Below, piece after piece: positions 15,382-23,572 of a DNA stretch of 39,050 nt (positions are counted from its first letter, which is position 1; each line of letters starts with the position of its first letter). A program made the position numbers and the translations under genes. The notes beneath the pieces are model-generated. The model saw only the letters and a list, made by a program, of their open reading frames with translations. It did not search any database and was not told where the DNA came from. The stretch lies in assembly GCA_019634275.1 (NCBI GenBank), contig JAHQVP010000294.1, forward strand, positions 1-39,050. The letters run 5' to 3'. Source of the DNA: Saprospiraceae bacterium. GTDB taxonomy: Bacteria; Bacteroidota; Bacteroidia; Chitinophagales; Saprospiraceae.

Positions 15382-17055
15382 ATGAACATGACTCTTTTGG
15401 CCGTTCTCGCATTTCTTCCCATCCTCGCTGCAGCCGTTATGTTAGTGGGTCTGCGTATGCCCGCTCGACAAGCAATGCCGCTGGTACTGATCATCACGGC
15501 CGGTATTGCCTGGCATTTCTGGGATCTCCCGGCTACATTCATCGCCGCATCTGCGGTTCAGGGTCTCTTCATCACCTTTGATATCCTATTTATCATTTTT
15601 GGTGCCATTCTTCTGCTCAACGTCCTGCAGGAATCGGGAGCGGTAGGGGTGATTCGCGAAGGTTTTTCTAAAATCAGTACTGATCGAAGGGTTCAGGTCG
15701 TGATTGTTGCCTGGCTGTTCGGTTCATTCATTGAAGGTGCTGCCGGATTCGGAACTCCAGCCGCCATTGTTGCGCCTTTGCTGGTCGTATTGGGTTTCCC
15801 TGCGCTTGCTGCCGTGATGCTGGGAATGCTGGTACAGAGTACCGCCGTCACTTTCGGTGCTGTCGGAACCCCCATTTTAGTGGGGGCGCAAGGAGGCCTT
15901 CAAGGCGAAGAATTTACGGCTCATTTGGCAAGCAGCGGTTTGACCGCAATGGATTATTTGCAAAGCATCACCGACCATGTAGTCGTATTCCATGCGCTGG
16001 CAGGTACTTTGATGCCTACCATAATGGTCTGCATGATGACTCGATTCTTTGGACTCAATAAATCATGGCGAGATGGGCTGAGGATCTTTCCCTTTGCTCT
16101 TTTTGGTGGACTGGCCTTTACCATTCCCTATTGCATCAATGGCTGGCTGCTGGGGCCTGAGTTTCCTTCTTTGCTGGGTGCACCGATTGGATTATTTATA
16201 GTAACACTTGCTGCACGCAAAGGATTCTTGCTGCCTAGAGATTCGTGGGACTTCCCTGCTCGAAAAGCATGGCCAAAGCATTGGATGGGCGCACTGGATT
16301 TAGGAGGAAAAGAGGTACAACCTGGCAGATCTATCTCCCTTGCCAGAGCCTGGGCACCGTACGGAATTCTTGCAGGATTGTTGATTGTGAGTCGGCTTCC
16401 TGTCTTACCGCTTAAGGGCTGGCTCAGCAATCTCAAGATCACTTGGCCTGACATTTTCCAAACGGGGATCAATGGAGCAAGTGCTCCCCTCTATTTGCCG
16501 GCAACTTTCTTGGTGATCACCAGTATCGCCACCTACTTCCTTCATGGCATGAAGCCAGCAGCATTCCGCAAGGCTTTTCATACCAGCAGAAAAATGCTTT
16601 TGGGTGCAGGATTCGTACTGATTTTCACTATTCCGATGGTGCGGATCTACATCAACTCTGGCATCAACCCCAGTGGCCTTTCGGCTATGCCCATTGCGAT
16701 GGCCGAGTGGGTTGCTGCATCTTTTGGTGAGGTGTATCCCCTGTTTGCCCCATCTGTTGGTGCACTCGGTGCCTTCATCGCCGGAAGCAATACGGTGAGC
16801 AATCTGATGTTTTGCTTGTTTCAATTTGGAGTCGCAGAACAGCTGGCTATGCCCACGGTGATCATGGTCTCGTTGCAAGCCGTGGGAGCAGCGGCTGGCA
16901 ATATGATTGCCATCCACAACATCGTAGCCGCCTCCGCCACCGTAGGCATATTGGGTCAAGAAGGCCTGGTGTTGCGTAAAACCATTTTGCCGACCCTGTA
17001 CTATGTGATCTTAACCGGCATATTGGGCATGATCTACATTCAATTCCTGATGTAG
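15382..17055 (+). CDS. lctP: L-lactate permease (LctP/LldP family)
   Basis: This is an inner-membrane proton symporter for lactate, and in some members glycolate. The 557-aa protein is strongly hydrophobic throughout. Family features are FGSFIEGAAGFGTPAAIVAPLL, GMLVQSTAVTFGAVGTPILVG, SVGALGAFIAGSNTVSNLMF and the late QAVGAAAGNMIAIHNIVAAS. The ATG at 15382 is preceded at 6 nt by AAGGA; a GTG at 15361 would add seven residues with no family support. No lactate dehydrogenase (lldEFG) gene is adjacent, so lactate use must be completed elsewhere. Confidence 0.93.
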   Translation: MNMTLLAVLAFLPILAAAVMLVGLRMPARQAMPLVLIITAGIAWHFWDLPATFIAASAVQGLFITFDILFIIFGAILLLNVLQESGAVGVIREGFSKISTDRRVQVVIVAWLFGSFIEGAAGFGTPAAIVAPLLVVLGFPALAAVMLGMLVQSTAVTFGAVGTPILVGAQGGLQGEEFTAHLASSGLTAMDYLQSITDHVVVFHALAGTLMPTIMVCMMTRFFGLNKSWRDGLRIFPFALFGGLAFTIPYCINGWLLGPEFPSLLGAPIGLFIVTLAARKGFLLPRDSWDFPARKAWPKHWMGALDLGGKEVQPGRSISLARAWAPYGILAGLLIVSRLPVLPLKGWLSNLKITWPDIFQTGINGASAPLYLPATFLVITSIATYFLHGMKPAAFRKAFHTSRKMLLGAGFVLIFTIPMVRIYINSGINPSGLSAMPIAMAEWVAASFGEVYPLFAPSVGALGAFIAGSNTVSNLMFCLFQFGVAEQLAMPTVIMVSLQAVGAAAGNMIAIHNIVAASATVGILGQEGLVLRKTILPTLYYVILTGILGMIYIQFLM

Positions 17056-17070
17056 CATGCTTTGATTCCA

Positions 17071-17859
17071 TCAATCGATCAGGTATCCAACGCCAAAACC
17101 GATAAAGAATCGATCTCCCTTGGTGGTTACGGTTGAACTCACTGCTGCCACAGGTGTTCCCAAAGGATCGATTACATTGGCCTCAATCTGCTGAGTATGC
17201 AGCGTAGGTTGGAAGCCAAATTGCATTCCAAGGTCCACACTCAAGAACCAAACCTCCCCAAGCATCCGAGAAGCCGAAATCAAGGAGCCGGCGTTAAAGT
17301 TGCTCTGACCAGACCCAAGCGAGGAGCTTTTGAAATTCAAGGTGTATCCATCGCTCCTAGGAGAAGCACTATAAAAGACATTCGGATCAAAATGATCCCC
17401 TGATGACAACCTCATCCAACCAAGAAATATGGATGAACTCAATCCCCACCTCGGAGTCCTGAGCGCATTGAGTGTGAAGAATAGACGTCCATAATATGCT
17501 TTTGGAAAGCGTTCCAGGTATGTCCACTGTAAATCTCTCTGGCCAGTAGATCTAGAAAAGACGTATCGATAAGAAAGCCTGGTGGCCCCCGCTTCGATAC
17601 CAATTGCAGCAACTCCTTTCCGGCCCAATGTCCGGTGTACATTTGCACCTAACTCCAGATCTGTGGTTGCTGCCTCTTGATGACCGAGATATCCATGATC
17701 CTGGGTGGTGGTTAGTGATCTTACAGCTGCCGATCTGATTCCTATATGCCACTTACTTGAAGGAATGCTAAGCTGTGCGGTGCAATCTATGTGGGCGAAT
17801 AAAATGAAAAGAGTCCCAGGAATAAATCGGATCTCCTTTATCAAATTTAAAGACAGCAA
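17071..17859 (-). CDS. Putative outer-membrane beta-barrel protein
   Basis: I do not recognise a named family. The 262-aa protein has a signal peptide with the hydrophobic core TLFILFAHI and a likely cut after CTA-Q. The mature part alternates polar and hydrophobic residues in strand-length runs rich in Gly, Ser, Tyr and Phe, and ends with FFIGFGVGYLID, typical of small outer-membrane barrels. The start is uncertain: TTG at 17859, or TTG at 17844, which gives a compact basic n-region (MIKEIRF). The terminator at 17962-18000 separates it from the tRNA upstream on the same strand. Confidence 0.6.
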   Translation of the reverse strand: MLSLNLIKEIRFIPGTLFILFAHIDCTAQLSIPSSKWHIGIRSAAVRSLTTTQDHGYLGHQEAATTDLELGANVHRTLGRKGVAAIGIEAGATRLSYRYVFSRSTGQRDLQWTYLERFPKAYYGRLFFTLNALRTPRWGLSSSIFLGWMRLSSGDHFDPNVFYSASPRSDGYTLNFKSSSLGSGQSNFNAGSLISASRMLGEVWFLSVDLGMQFGFQPTLHTQQIEANVIDPLGTPVAAVSSTVTTKGDRFFIGFGVGYLID

Positions 17860-17961
17860 TTGGGCAATGTATTGTTACTGTGTATGGAACCCACTTCTTC
17901 CATCCATATTGCAACGGTTGTAGAAATTAACTTGGGATGGTCATCTTCAAACTTCTTGCAT

Positions 17962-18000
17962 AAAAAAATGCACCGTTTGCATTCATCAAACAGTGCATCT
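17962..18000 (-). terminator. Rho-independent terminator after the tRNA
   Basis: On the minus strand, GATGCAC, one wobble, then GTTTG pairs across a 7-nt loop with CAAAC and GTGCAT, followed by TTTTTTT. It begins 10 nt after the tRNA 3' end and should terminate that transcript. Confidence 0.85.
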
Positions 18001-18009
18001 TCAGAGTTG

Positions 18010-18083
18010 TGGTCCCACAAGGACTTGAACCTTGGACCACCTGATTATGAGTCAGGTGCTCTAACCAGCTGAGCTATGGGACC
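18010..18083 (-). tRNA. tRNA with CAU anticodon, probably tRNA-Ile2 (else tRNA-Met)
   Basis: This is a 74-nt cloverleaf. The acceptor stem GGTCCCA/TGGGACC has discriminator A, the D-loop contains AGCTGGTTAGA, the anticodon stem CCTGA/TCAGG holds loop CTCATAA, and the T-arm is CAAGG TTCAAGT CCTTG. The 3' CCA is not encoded. The CAU anticodon fits elongator Met, or Ile2 whose C34 is changed to lysidine by TilS. The C4-G69 and C5-G68 pairs are those I associate with TilS-modified Ile2 in E. coli, so I lean that way. It is not the initiator, which normally has a mismatched 1-72 pair. Confidence 0.95.
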
Positions 18084-18090
18084 AGCGGCG

Positions 18091-18098
18091 CAAAGATA
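18091..18098 (-). promoter_or_regulatory. -7 promoter element of the tRNA gene
   Basis: TATCTTTG on the minus strand matches TAnnTTTG exactly and ends 7 nt before the mature tRNA 5' end. This is about where the start site of a short-leader tRNA transcript should be placed. Confidence 0.65.
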
Positions 18099-18185
18099 GA
18101 TCCTTTCATCACAAAAAAAATGTCTGATGACATCAAAAGTGAAGAGGTCAGGATAGGACAGCTTTCGGCATTCGAATGAGGTGCT

Positions 18186-18193
18186 TATTTTTG
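18186..18193 (+). promoter_or_regulatory. -7 promoter element of recX
   Basis: TATTTTTG matches TAnnTTTG exactly, 14 nt before the recX ATG at 18208. No Shine-Dalgarno is visible in between. Confidence 0.5.
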
Positions 18194-18207
18194 ATCAAAC
18201 TCCTTAA

Positions 18208-18672
18208 ATGGACCTGGTTGCTTTAGCTAAAATGCAGAAATACTGTGCCTACCAAGAACGCTGTCAAAAGGAGGTGAGGAGCAAATTGATTGCATTAAAA
18301 GTCTATGGGGACGACCTTGAAGAAATTATGGCTGAGCTCATCTCCAGTGGCTTTTTAAACGAGGGGCGTTTTGCAGAGGCCTATGCCAGGGGAAAATTTA
18401 AAAACAACAAGTGGGGAATGCAAAAGATTCGTCGCGAGCTAAAGTGGCGAAACATCTCGGCGTACGACATCGACCATGCCCTCGCTTCTATTCCAGAAGA
18501 CGTTTATCACGCATGCCTTCGAAAACTTTTACGTGCCAAATACCAGTCGCTGCGCATCGATGATCCCTGGCAAAAAAAACAGCGTACCGTGCGCTATGCC
18601 CAAAACAAAGGCTATGAGTTGCCCCTCATCCTCACGCTGATGAGTGACCTGGAGGCGAATGAACCGTCTTGA
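18208..18672 (+). CDS. recX: Regulatory protein RecX
   Basis: RecX modulates RecA filament growth. The 154-aa protein is almost wholly helical and shows the three-repeat RecX layout: an N-terminal block with YCAYQERCQKEVRSKL, the family motif ISSGFLNEGRFAEAYARGKF (about residues 47-66) followed by NNKWGMQKIRRELKWRNIS, and a C-terminal block ending in the RYAQNKGYE region. recA is not adjacent, as is usual in this phylum. It has its own promoter element. A gap of about 95 nt separates it from the OmpA-family gene. Confidence 0.9.
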   Translation: MDLVALAKMQKYCAYQERCQKEVRSKLIALKVYGDDLEEIMAELISSGFLNEGRFAEAYARGKFKNNKWGMQKIRRELKWRNISAYDIDHALASIPEDVYHACLRKLLRAKYQSLRIDDPWQKKQRTVRYAQNKGYELPLILTLMSDLEANEPS

Positions 18673-18766
18673 AAAGGGTGGTATTTATTGTACCTATTCA
18701 GAATAAAATTTGCCATAGTCATTTTTTATCTTTAGAACAACCTGCCATCTCTGCAAAACGAAAAAT

Positions 18767-19573
18767 ATGAAAGCACTTCTTTGGTTCTTAACCGCATTGT
18801 GGTTTGTCGGGTCGTGGTACTGGTATGTATGTCCTCACAAGGGAGTTTGTCCGTGGGGCAAAAAAACGACCCCGGAAAAAGTCATCGAAAAAGCAAAAAC
18901 CTATGCGCCTCTGGTTTTTGACTGGTCGAAGGAAGGTGCCATTACGTCAGATCGTTTTCCTGCCTTTCGCGATTCCATCATGGGGTTGTTGAGCGATCAG
19001 GATGCTCTCGAAATCACCGGGCAATACTATGCCGATGAAGAGAACCCTACGAGCTTTGAAAATCTGGGGTTGGCCCGAGCGGATGCCATCCGGCAAAAGT
19101 TCGCATCAGTGCTGGATGATGGCCGCATCGAAATGAAATCGAAATTACTGGCGGGCAGCTCGGCAAGAGCACAAGCAGAAAAATTTGTGGCCGGTGCCTT
19201 TCGGAGAATGGTCAGAAACGAGTCCGTTAGGGAAGTTGCCGGTAAGATGGTGATCAATTTTCCTCATGCCTCTGCTGACATGCTTGAAAATCAAAAGCTT
19301 ATCGAATACCTGGATGATCTAGTAGCACGACTGAAGCAAACTTCAGAACGCGTCAGCCTTGTCGGGCACACGGATAGCTCAGCCGGAGCTGCACGTAACA
19401 TGCGGCTAGGATCCATGCGCGCTCAGGCCATCAAAGATATTCTGGTTGCAAAAGGCCTCGAAGCTTCACGCATTGATACTTCTTCCAAGGGAGAGACACA
19501 GCCCATCGCAACAAACAATACCGAAGAGGGTAAACAAAAGAACCGTCGGGTAGAACTCACGATCATTTCATAA
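18767..19573 (+). CDS. OmpA-family protein with a duplicated OmpA-like module
   Basis: This is an envelope protein with an N-terminal hydrophobic segment (about residues 3-21, ending in YWYVCPHKGVCPW, either uncleaved anchor or signal). The C-terminal module (about 160-266) is a standard peptidoglycan-binding OmpA domain: LVGHTDSS with Asp203, RAQAIKDILVAKG, and NRRVEL with Arg260/261. An earlier module (about 50-125) has the same helix and strand layout (ITGQYYADEENP, ARADAIRQKF) but lacks the HTD motif, so it is probably a degenerate copy that cannot bind diaminopimelate. The next gene begins 19 nt later. A near-consensus -7 box (TATCTTTA) lies about 28 nt upstream. Confidence 0.82.
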   Translation: MKALLWFLTALWFVGSWYWYVCPHKGVCPWGKKTTPEKVIEKAKTYAPLVFDWSKEGAITSDRFPAFRDSIMGLLSDQDALEITGQYYADEENPTSFENLGLARADAIRQKFASVLDDGRIEMKSKLLAGSSARAQAEKFVAGAFRRMVRNESVREVAGKMVINFPHASADMLENQKLIEYLDDLVARLKQTSERVSLVGHTDSSAGAARNMRLGSMRAQAIKDILVAKGLEASRIDTSSKGETQPIATNNTEEGKQKNRRVELTIIS

Positions 19574-19592
19574 AAACAAAACAGCCAATTCA

Positions 19593-20624
19593 ATGATTTT
19601 ACTACAAGCCTTTGGCCAAAATGTCACCACCTATCCCGGTACGGGCACCTTTGGCTCCCATACGATTGAAGTTATCCTCATGCTCTTGGGGGCATTTCTT
19701 TTGGGATGGTTCTTACACCACGTCATTTTTTGTGCACGACACAAGGCTCGAATCGGTGAGCTGGAGGGTGAACTGCGAACCTGTCGCGGCAAACTTAAGA
19801 ATGCCACGAGTGATCTCGAGGAATGCAATGCCAAAGTTGTCTCGTTGAAAGGAGATAATGCCGGACTTAGCACACGAATCAAGTCACTGGAGGCAAGCAG
19901 CAGTACAACAGTAGCTGAGCCTGAAATCATAACGCCAGCACCGGAAGTCGAGGAAGTGGCCACCGCTATTGCGGCAGACATAAGCGCTCCCGTTTCCAGT
20001 TTTGATGCAGAAGCGGCTAAGGCCATCTTCGGAAAGCGGATTAAAGAGGATGACTTGAAGATCGTAGAAGGCATCGGTCCTAAGACCGAGCAGCTGCTCA
20101 ACAACTCCTCCATCAGGACATGGGGGCAACTCAGTGGCACTTCGGTACCTCAATTGCAAACCATCCTGGACGATGCCGGAGATCGCTTTCAATTGTTAAA
20201 TCCAAGTACCTGGCCAAAGCAAGCGGGTATGGCTGCTGCAGGAGAGTGGTTGCAGCTTAGAGAATATCAAGATTTTTTAGTGGGCGGTGTTGAACCCGAA
20301 GGGGAAGTAATGCCATCCAGCAGTACCGCAGCCAATGTCCAGTACATTATGGGCAAGCGGATCGTCCAAGATGATCTGACCGTGGTCGAAGGCATTGGAC
20401 CCAAAATCTCCGAGTTGCTCAACAACAGTGGCATTACTACCTGGCGGGGCCTTTCTGAAACTCCGACCGAGCGGCTACAAGAAATTTTGAATGCCGCAGG
20501 AGACCGCTATCGCATACACAATCCTTCTACCTGGGCCCAGCAGGCAGGCATGGCTGCTGACGGGAAGTGGGATGACTTGCAAGAGTATCAGGACTTTCTT
20601 GATGGTGGAGTAACCCCATCATAA
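19593..20624 (+). CDS. Membrane-anchored coiled-coil protein with two HhH repeats
   Basis: This 343-aa protein has, in order, a membrane segment at about residues 24-46, a charged heptad-like coiled coil at 50-100, a Ser/Thr/Pro/Ala linker at 101-140, and two copies of an 88-residue unit at 146-233 and 253-340. Each unit contains a helix-hairpin-helix (VEGIGPK, then LLNNS) and a NPSTW...QAGMAA...EYQDFL tail. From memory, similar units occur as C-terminal extensions on some Bacteroidota L21 ribosomal proteins and on envelope proteins. HhH folds often bind DNA, yet the membrane anchor puts the repeats on one side of the membrane; which side is not clear. It is cotranscribed with the OmpA-family gene and followed by a strong terminator. 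Confidence 0.75.
   Translation: MILLQAFGQNVTTYPGTGTFGSHTIEVILMLLGAFLLGWFLHHVIFCARHKARIGELEGELRTCRGKLKNATSDLEECNAKVVSLKGDNAGLSTRIKSLEASSSTTVAEPEIITPAPEVEEVATAIAADISAPVSSFDAEAAKAIFGKRIKEDDLKIVEGIGPKTEQLLNNSSIRTWGQLSGTSVPQLQTILDDAGDRFQLLNPSTWPKQAGMAAAGEWLQLREYQDFLVGGVEPEGEVMPSSSTAANVQYIMGKRIVQDDLTVVEGIGPKISELLNNSGITTWRGLSETPTERLQEILNAAGDRYRIHNPSTWAQQAGMAADGKWDDLQEYQDFLDGGVTPS
20028..20612 (+). repeat. Tandem 88-residue HhH coding repeat (units 20028-20291 and 20349-20612)
   Basis: The two translated units align without gaps at an offset of 107 residues and share about 56 of 88 residues by hand count. Conserved cores are GKRI, VEGIGPK, LLNNS, AGDR, NPSTW, QAGMAA and EYQDFL. They are separated by an unrelated linker of about 19 residues. 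Confidence 0.85.
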
Positions 20625-20645
20625 GCCAAGGCCGTCCATATAAAA

Positions 20646-20687
20646 CAAAAAAGCCGAAGTCTCTCTACAGGAACTTCGGCTTTTTTG
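20646..20687. terminator. Strong bidirectional rho-independent terminator
   Basis: A perfect 15-bp stem (CAAAAAAGCCGAAGT and its complement) encloses a 12-nt loop, with T-runs on both strands. It lies between the HhH-protein gene and the convergent nadB, and can end both transcripts. Confidence 0.92.
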
Positions 20688-20767
20688 ATTTGATGAAGGA
20701 TGTTCGTCCAACTATCCTTTTCTAGACACCTGATGCACCATCTTGCATTTGGGAGCCTATTCTGAGA

Positions 20768-22369
20768 TTATAGAATGGTTACATCCAAGAAGTCCAATTG
20801 ATCTGGATAGTCTGTGGTATAGTGCAGTCCCCTACTTTCCTTGCGCATACCGGCAAATTTGGTGACCAGATACCCGGCGGTGATTAGATTTCGAAGTTCC
20901 AGTAATTGAGGTGACAAGGTGGTAGTGCGATACAGCTCTTCGGTTTCCTCGTACAGCAGATGAAGACGCGCACTGGCTCTCTTTAATCTGACATCATTGC
21001 GCACGATGCCCACATAGCTGCTCATGATGTCGCGAAGCTCCTTTAAGCTCTGCGTAATCAGAACCATTTCTTTAGGATCCATCGTTCCTTTAGCATCCCA
21101 TTCTGGAATCCCATCTCGATGGGAAACCTGATCAACCGTCTTCGCGATATCGTGTGCAATCCGCTTTGCGTAGACCAGGCCTTCCAGGAGCGAATTAGAA
21201 GCCAAACGATTGGCTCCATGCAATCCCGACGAAGTGCACTCCCCTCCAGCCGAAAGGTTATGAATAGAAGTCCTGCCCCATTGATCCACTTTGACTCCAC
21301 CACACATGTAATGACAAGCAGGCACCACCGGAATAAAGTCCTTCATTGGGTCGATGCCAAGTGAGAGGCACTTATGATATATCGTGGGAAAGTGAGCAGT
21401 AAATGCGTCTTTATCAATGTGTCTGCAGTCCAGGTAGACAAAGTCATCGCCTCGCTTTTTCATTTCATTGTCGATGGCCCTGGCCACAATATCACGGGGA
21501 GCAAGCGACAATCGATCGTCATAGAGGTGCATGAATTCTTCGCCATCACGGGTCTTTAGAATCGCACCAAAGCCTCTGACCGCTTCAGATACCAGGAAGT
21601 CAGGATTTTCTCCTGCCGGATTATAAAGGGCAGTAGGATGGAATTGGACAAATTCCATGTTTTCGATGCGGCCCTTGGCTCTATAGACGATAGCAATGCC
21701 ATCTCCGGTTGCAATGACGGGATTGGTCGTATTGCGATAGACTTGTCCGTTACCCCCTGTGGCGAGTACGGTGTGTTTTGCACAAATGGTCTCTGTATCC
21801 TGTTCGTCGCGGTTAAAAACGTAGGCACCGTAGCAGGTAATGTCCGGTGTCCCTCTTGTGACACTGTACCCCAGATGATGCTGAGTGAGCAGATCAACAG
21901 CCTGAATGCCCGATCGGATTTCGATATTCTTAAACTCCTTGGCCTTCTTTAACAATCCGCGTTGAATTTCTGCACCCGTCAGATCTTTGAAATGAAGAAT
22001 CCGATTCGCCGAATGCCCTCCTTCCATCGCCAGGTCGTACTTTCCATCTACCTTGTCAAACTTTGTCCCCCAGGATATGATCTCTCGAACACAGTCAGGT
22101 CCCTCCTCCACCACGATGCGTACCACTTCCGGATCGCACAGATCATCCCCAGCATCCATGGTGTCTTCAAAATGTGCGTCATAAGAGTCCTTGTCCAGAT
22201 CCCAAACCGCAGCAATCCCTCCTTGCGCATAGCGGGTGTTGGTCTCAAAGACCTGGGCGGCTTTGGTGATGACTAGAATGCGCAAATCGGATCTTTGCTC
22301 AGCAAGTTTAATCGCTGTAGTCATGCCTGCAATGCCGCTGCCAATGATCAGTACGTCTGTGGTTTCCAA
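20768..22369 (-). CDS. nadB: L-aspartate oxidase NadB
   Basis: NadB is an FAD enzyme that oxidises L-aspartate to iminoaspartate, the first step of de novo NAD synthesis. The FAD-binding GSGIAG lies at residues 10-15, followed by TNTRYAQGGIAA. The fumarate-reductase-like core includes EGGHSANRILH, QFHPTAL and the FAD/active-site stretch SAGGECTSSGLHGANRLASN. Length 533 aa is normal. The start is a TTG at 22369, 9 codons before the dinucleotide fold; no in-frame ATG is nearby. nadA and nadC are absent from the window. It is divergent from the GT4 gene with 78 nt between start codons. Confidence 0.95.
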   Translation of the reverse strand: METTDVLIIGSGIAGMTTAIKLAEQRSDLRILVITKAAQVFETNTRYAQGGIAAVWDLDKDSYDAHFEDTMDAGDDLCDPEVVRIVVEEGPDCVREIISWGTKFDKVDGKYDLAMEGGHSANRILHFKDLTGAEIQRGLLKKAKEFKNIEIRSGIQAVDLLTQHHLGYSVTRGTPDITCYGAYVFNRDEQDTETICAKHTVLATGGNGQVYRNTTNPVIATGDGIAIVYRAKGRIENMEFVQFHPTALYNPAGENPDFLVSEAVRGFGAILKTRDGEEFMHLYDDRLSLAPRDIVARAIDNEMKKRGDDFVYLDCRHIDKDAFTAHFPTIYHKCLSLGIDPMKDFIPVVPACHYMCGGVKVDQWGRTSIHNLSAGGECTSSGLHGANRLASNSLLEGLVYAKRIAHDIAKTVDQVSHRDGIPEWDAKGTMDPKEMVLITQSLKELRDIMSSYVGIVRNDVRLKRASARLHLLYEETEELYRTTTLSPQLLELRNLITAGYLVTKFAGMRKESRGLHYTTDYPDQLDFLDVTIL

Positions 22370-22434
22370 TGCCCTAAAGTATAAGGTGTAAAAGTAGAAA
22401 ATCCAGGTACGAAAGTCATGCGCTGTATAATCCC

Positions 22435-22442
22435 TAAGTTTG
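22435..22442 (+). promoter_or_regulatory. -7 element abutting the GT4 start
   Basis: TAAGTTTG matches TAnnTTTG exactly and ends 5 nt before the GTG start at 22448, so the transcript would have almost no leader. Confidence 0.5.
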
Positions 22443-22447
22443 TCTAA

Positions 22448-23572
22448 GTGCGACTCCTAGTCAATACGCGGTTCCTCCTTCCTGGCAAGCTAGAAGGCAT
22501 CGGACTCTACAGCCGTGAGGTGCTGTCGCGACTGGTACGTCAGCATCCAGAACACACTTTCTATTTTGCCTTTGATCGGCCTTTTGATGAGTCGTTTATA
22601 TTCAGTGATAACGTGGTGCCATTGGTGCTCACCCCGCCCGCACGTCATCCCCTTCTCTTTTATTGGTGGTTTGAGATGGCGATACCAAGGGCTTATCAAA
22701 AGCATCAGTGCGATGCGTTTATCTCTCCAGATGGTTTCACTTCTCTTTCTCCTGCAATCAGCAAAAATCTTCTGATCATCCATGATCTCGCCTACTTGCA
22801 TTATCCACTGCATATCCCGGTGGTAATGCGGTGGTACTATCGCCGATTCGTGCCTAAATTCATGGCAGCAGCCCACCATGTCATCACGATTTCACACACC
22901 AGCTTTCTGGATATCCATCAGCATTTCCCTGAGGCAATTGCTAAGACTCATTGGGCGCACAATGGCTTAAGGACCGGTTTTGAGCACACCGATGAGCAAA
23001 GTTCTATCTCTGTGACAAAGAACGCTTGGGCTGATGGCGACGATTTTATTCTACTACTGGGAGCACTGCATCCAAGAAAAAATATAGTGAGAGCACTGAA
23101 GGCATTTGATCAAGCCTGTAGCAACTTAGCTACCCCCTTGAAGTTGCTTGTGGTAGGCCGGTCAGCCTGGCAAACGGGTGCGATCCGCAAAACATTCCAA
23201 TCTATGGAACATAAGAGCGCCGTCCGCATGACTGGCTATGTGGAAGACAATACCTTGCTGCAGCTCCTGTCTGCCTCCACAGCCCTGCTCTATGTCTCTT
23301 TATGGGAGGGTTTTGGATTGCCCATTCTTGAAGCCATGTCCTGCGGTGTTCCGGTAATCACCTCCGACCGTTCATCAATGAAGGAGGTAGCGGGCGATGC
23401 AGCATTGTTGGTAGACCCAGAGAATATTGATGCCATTGCCAACGGGATCAAGCGCCTTGCATCTGATCCATTGTATCGGGAAAACCTAATCAGAAGAGGA
23501 CATGAACGGATAAAGAAATTCGACTGGCAAGATCAAGTAGACCTCATCAGCTTGCTTTTGCAGGCTGATTGA
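22448..23572 (+). CDS. Glycosyltransferase family 4 protein
   Basis: This is a GT-B fold sugar transferase using a nucleotide sugar. The N-terminus reads LVNTRFLLPGKLEGIGLYSREV, typical of one GT4 subgroup. The donor-binding half shows GALHPRKNIVRALKAFD, GYVEDNTLL and the E-x7-E motif in SLWEGFGLPILEAMSCGVPV, then SMKEVAGDAALLVDP. Length 374 aa is normal. The start is GTG. It probably contributes to cell-surface glycan synthesis, but the acceptor is unknown and the other glycan genes lie 9 kb away. Its 3' end overlaps the convergent Lgt-like gene by 26 bp. Confidence 0.88.
   Translation: MRLLVNTRFLLPGKLEGIGLYSREVLSRLVRQHPEHTFYFAFDRPFDESFIFSDNVVPLVLTPPARHPLLFYWWFEMAIPRAYQKHQCDAFISPDGFTSLSPAISKNLLIIHDLAYLHYPLHIPVVMRWYYRRFVPKFMAAAHHVITISHTSFLDIHQHFPEAIAKTHWAHNGLRTGFEHTDEQSSISVTKNAWADGDDFILLLGALHPRKNIVRALKAFDQACSNLATPLKLLVVGRSAWQTGAIRKTFQSMEHKSAVRMTGYVEDNTLLQLLSASTALLYVSLWEGFGLPILEAMSCGVPVITSDRSSMKEVAGDAALLVDPENIDAIANGIKRLASDPLYRENLIRRGHERIKKFDWQDQVDLISLLLQAD

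Noticed and set aside
16405..16959. 184-aa open frame antisense to lctP
   Set aside because: It lies wholly inside the lactate permease gene, has no signal, domain or start-site support, and its composition is that of a reverse-frame shadow.
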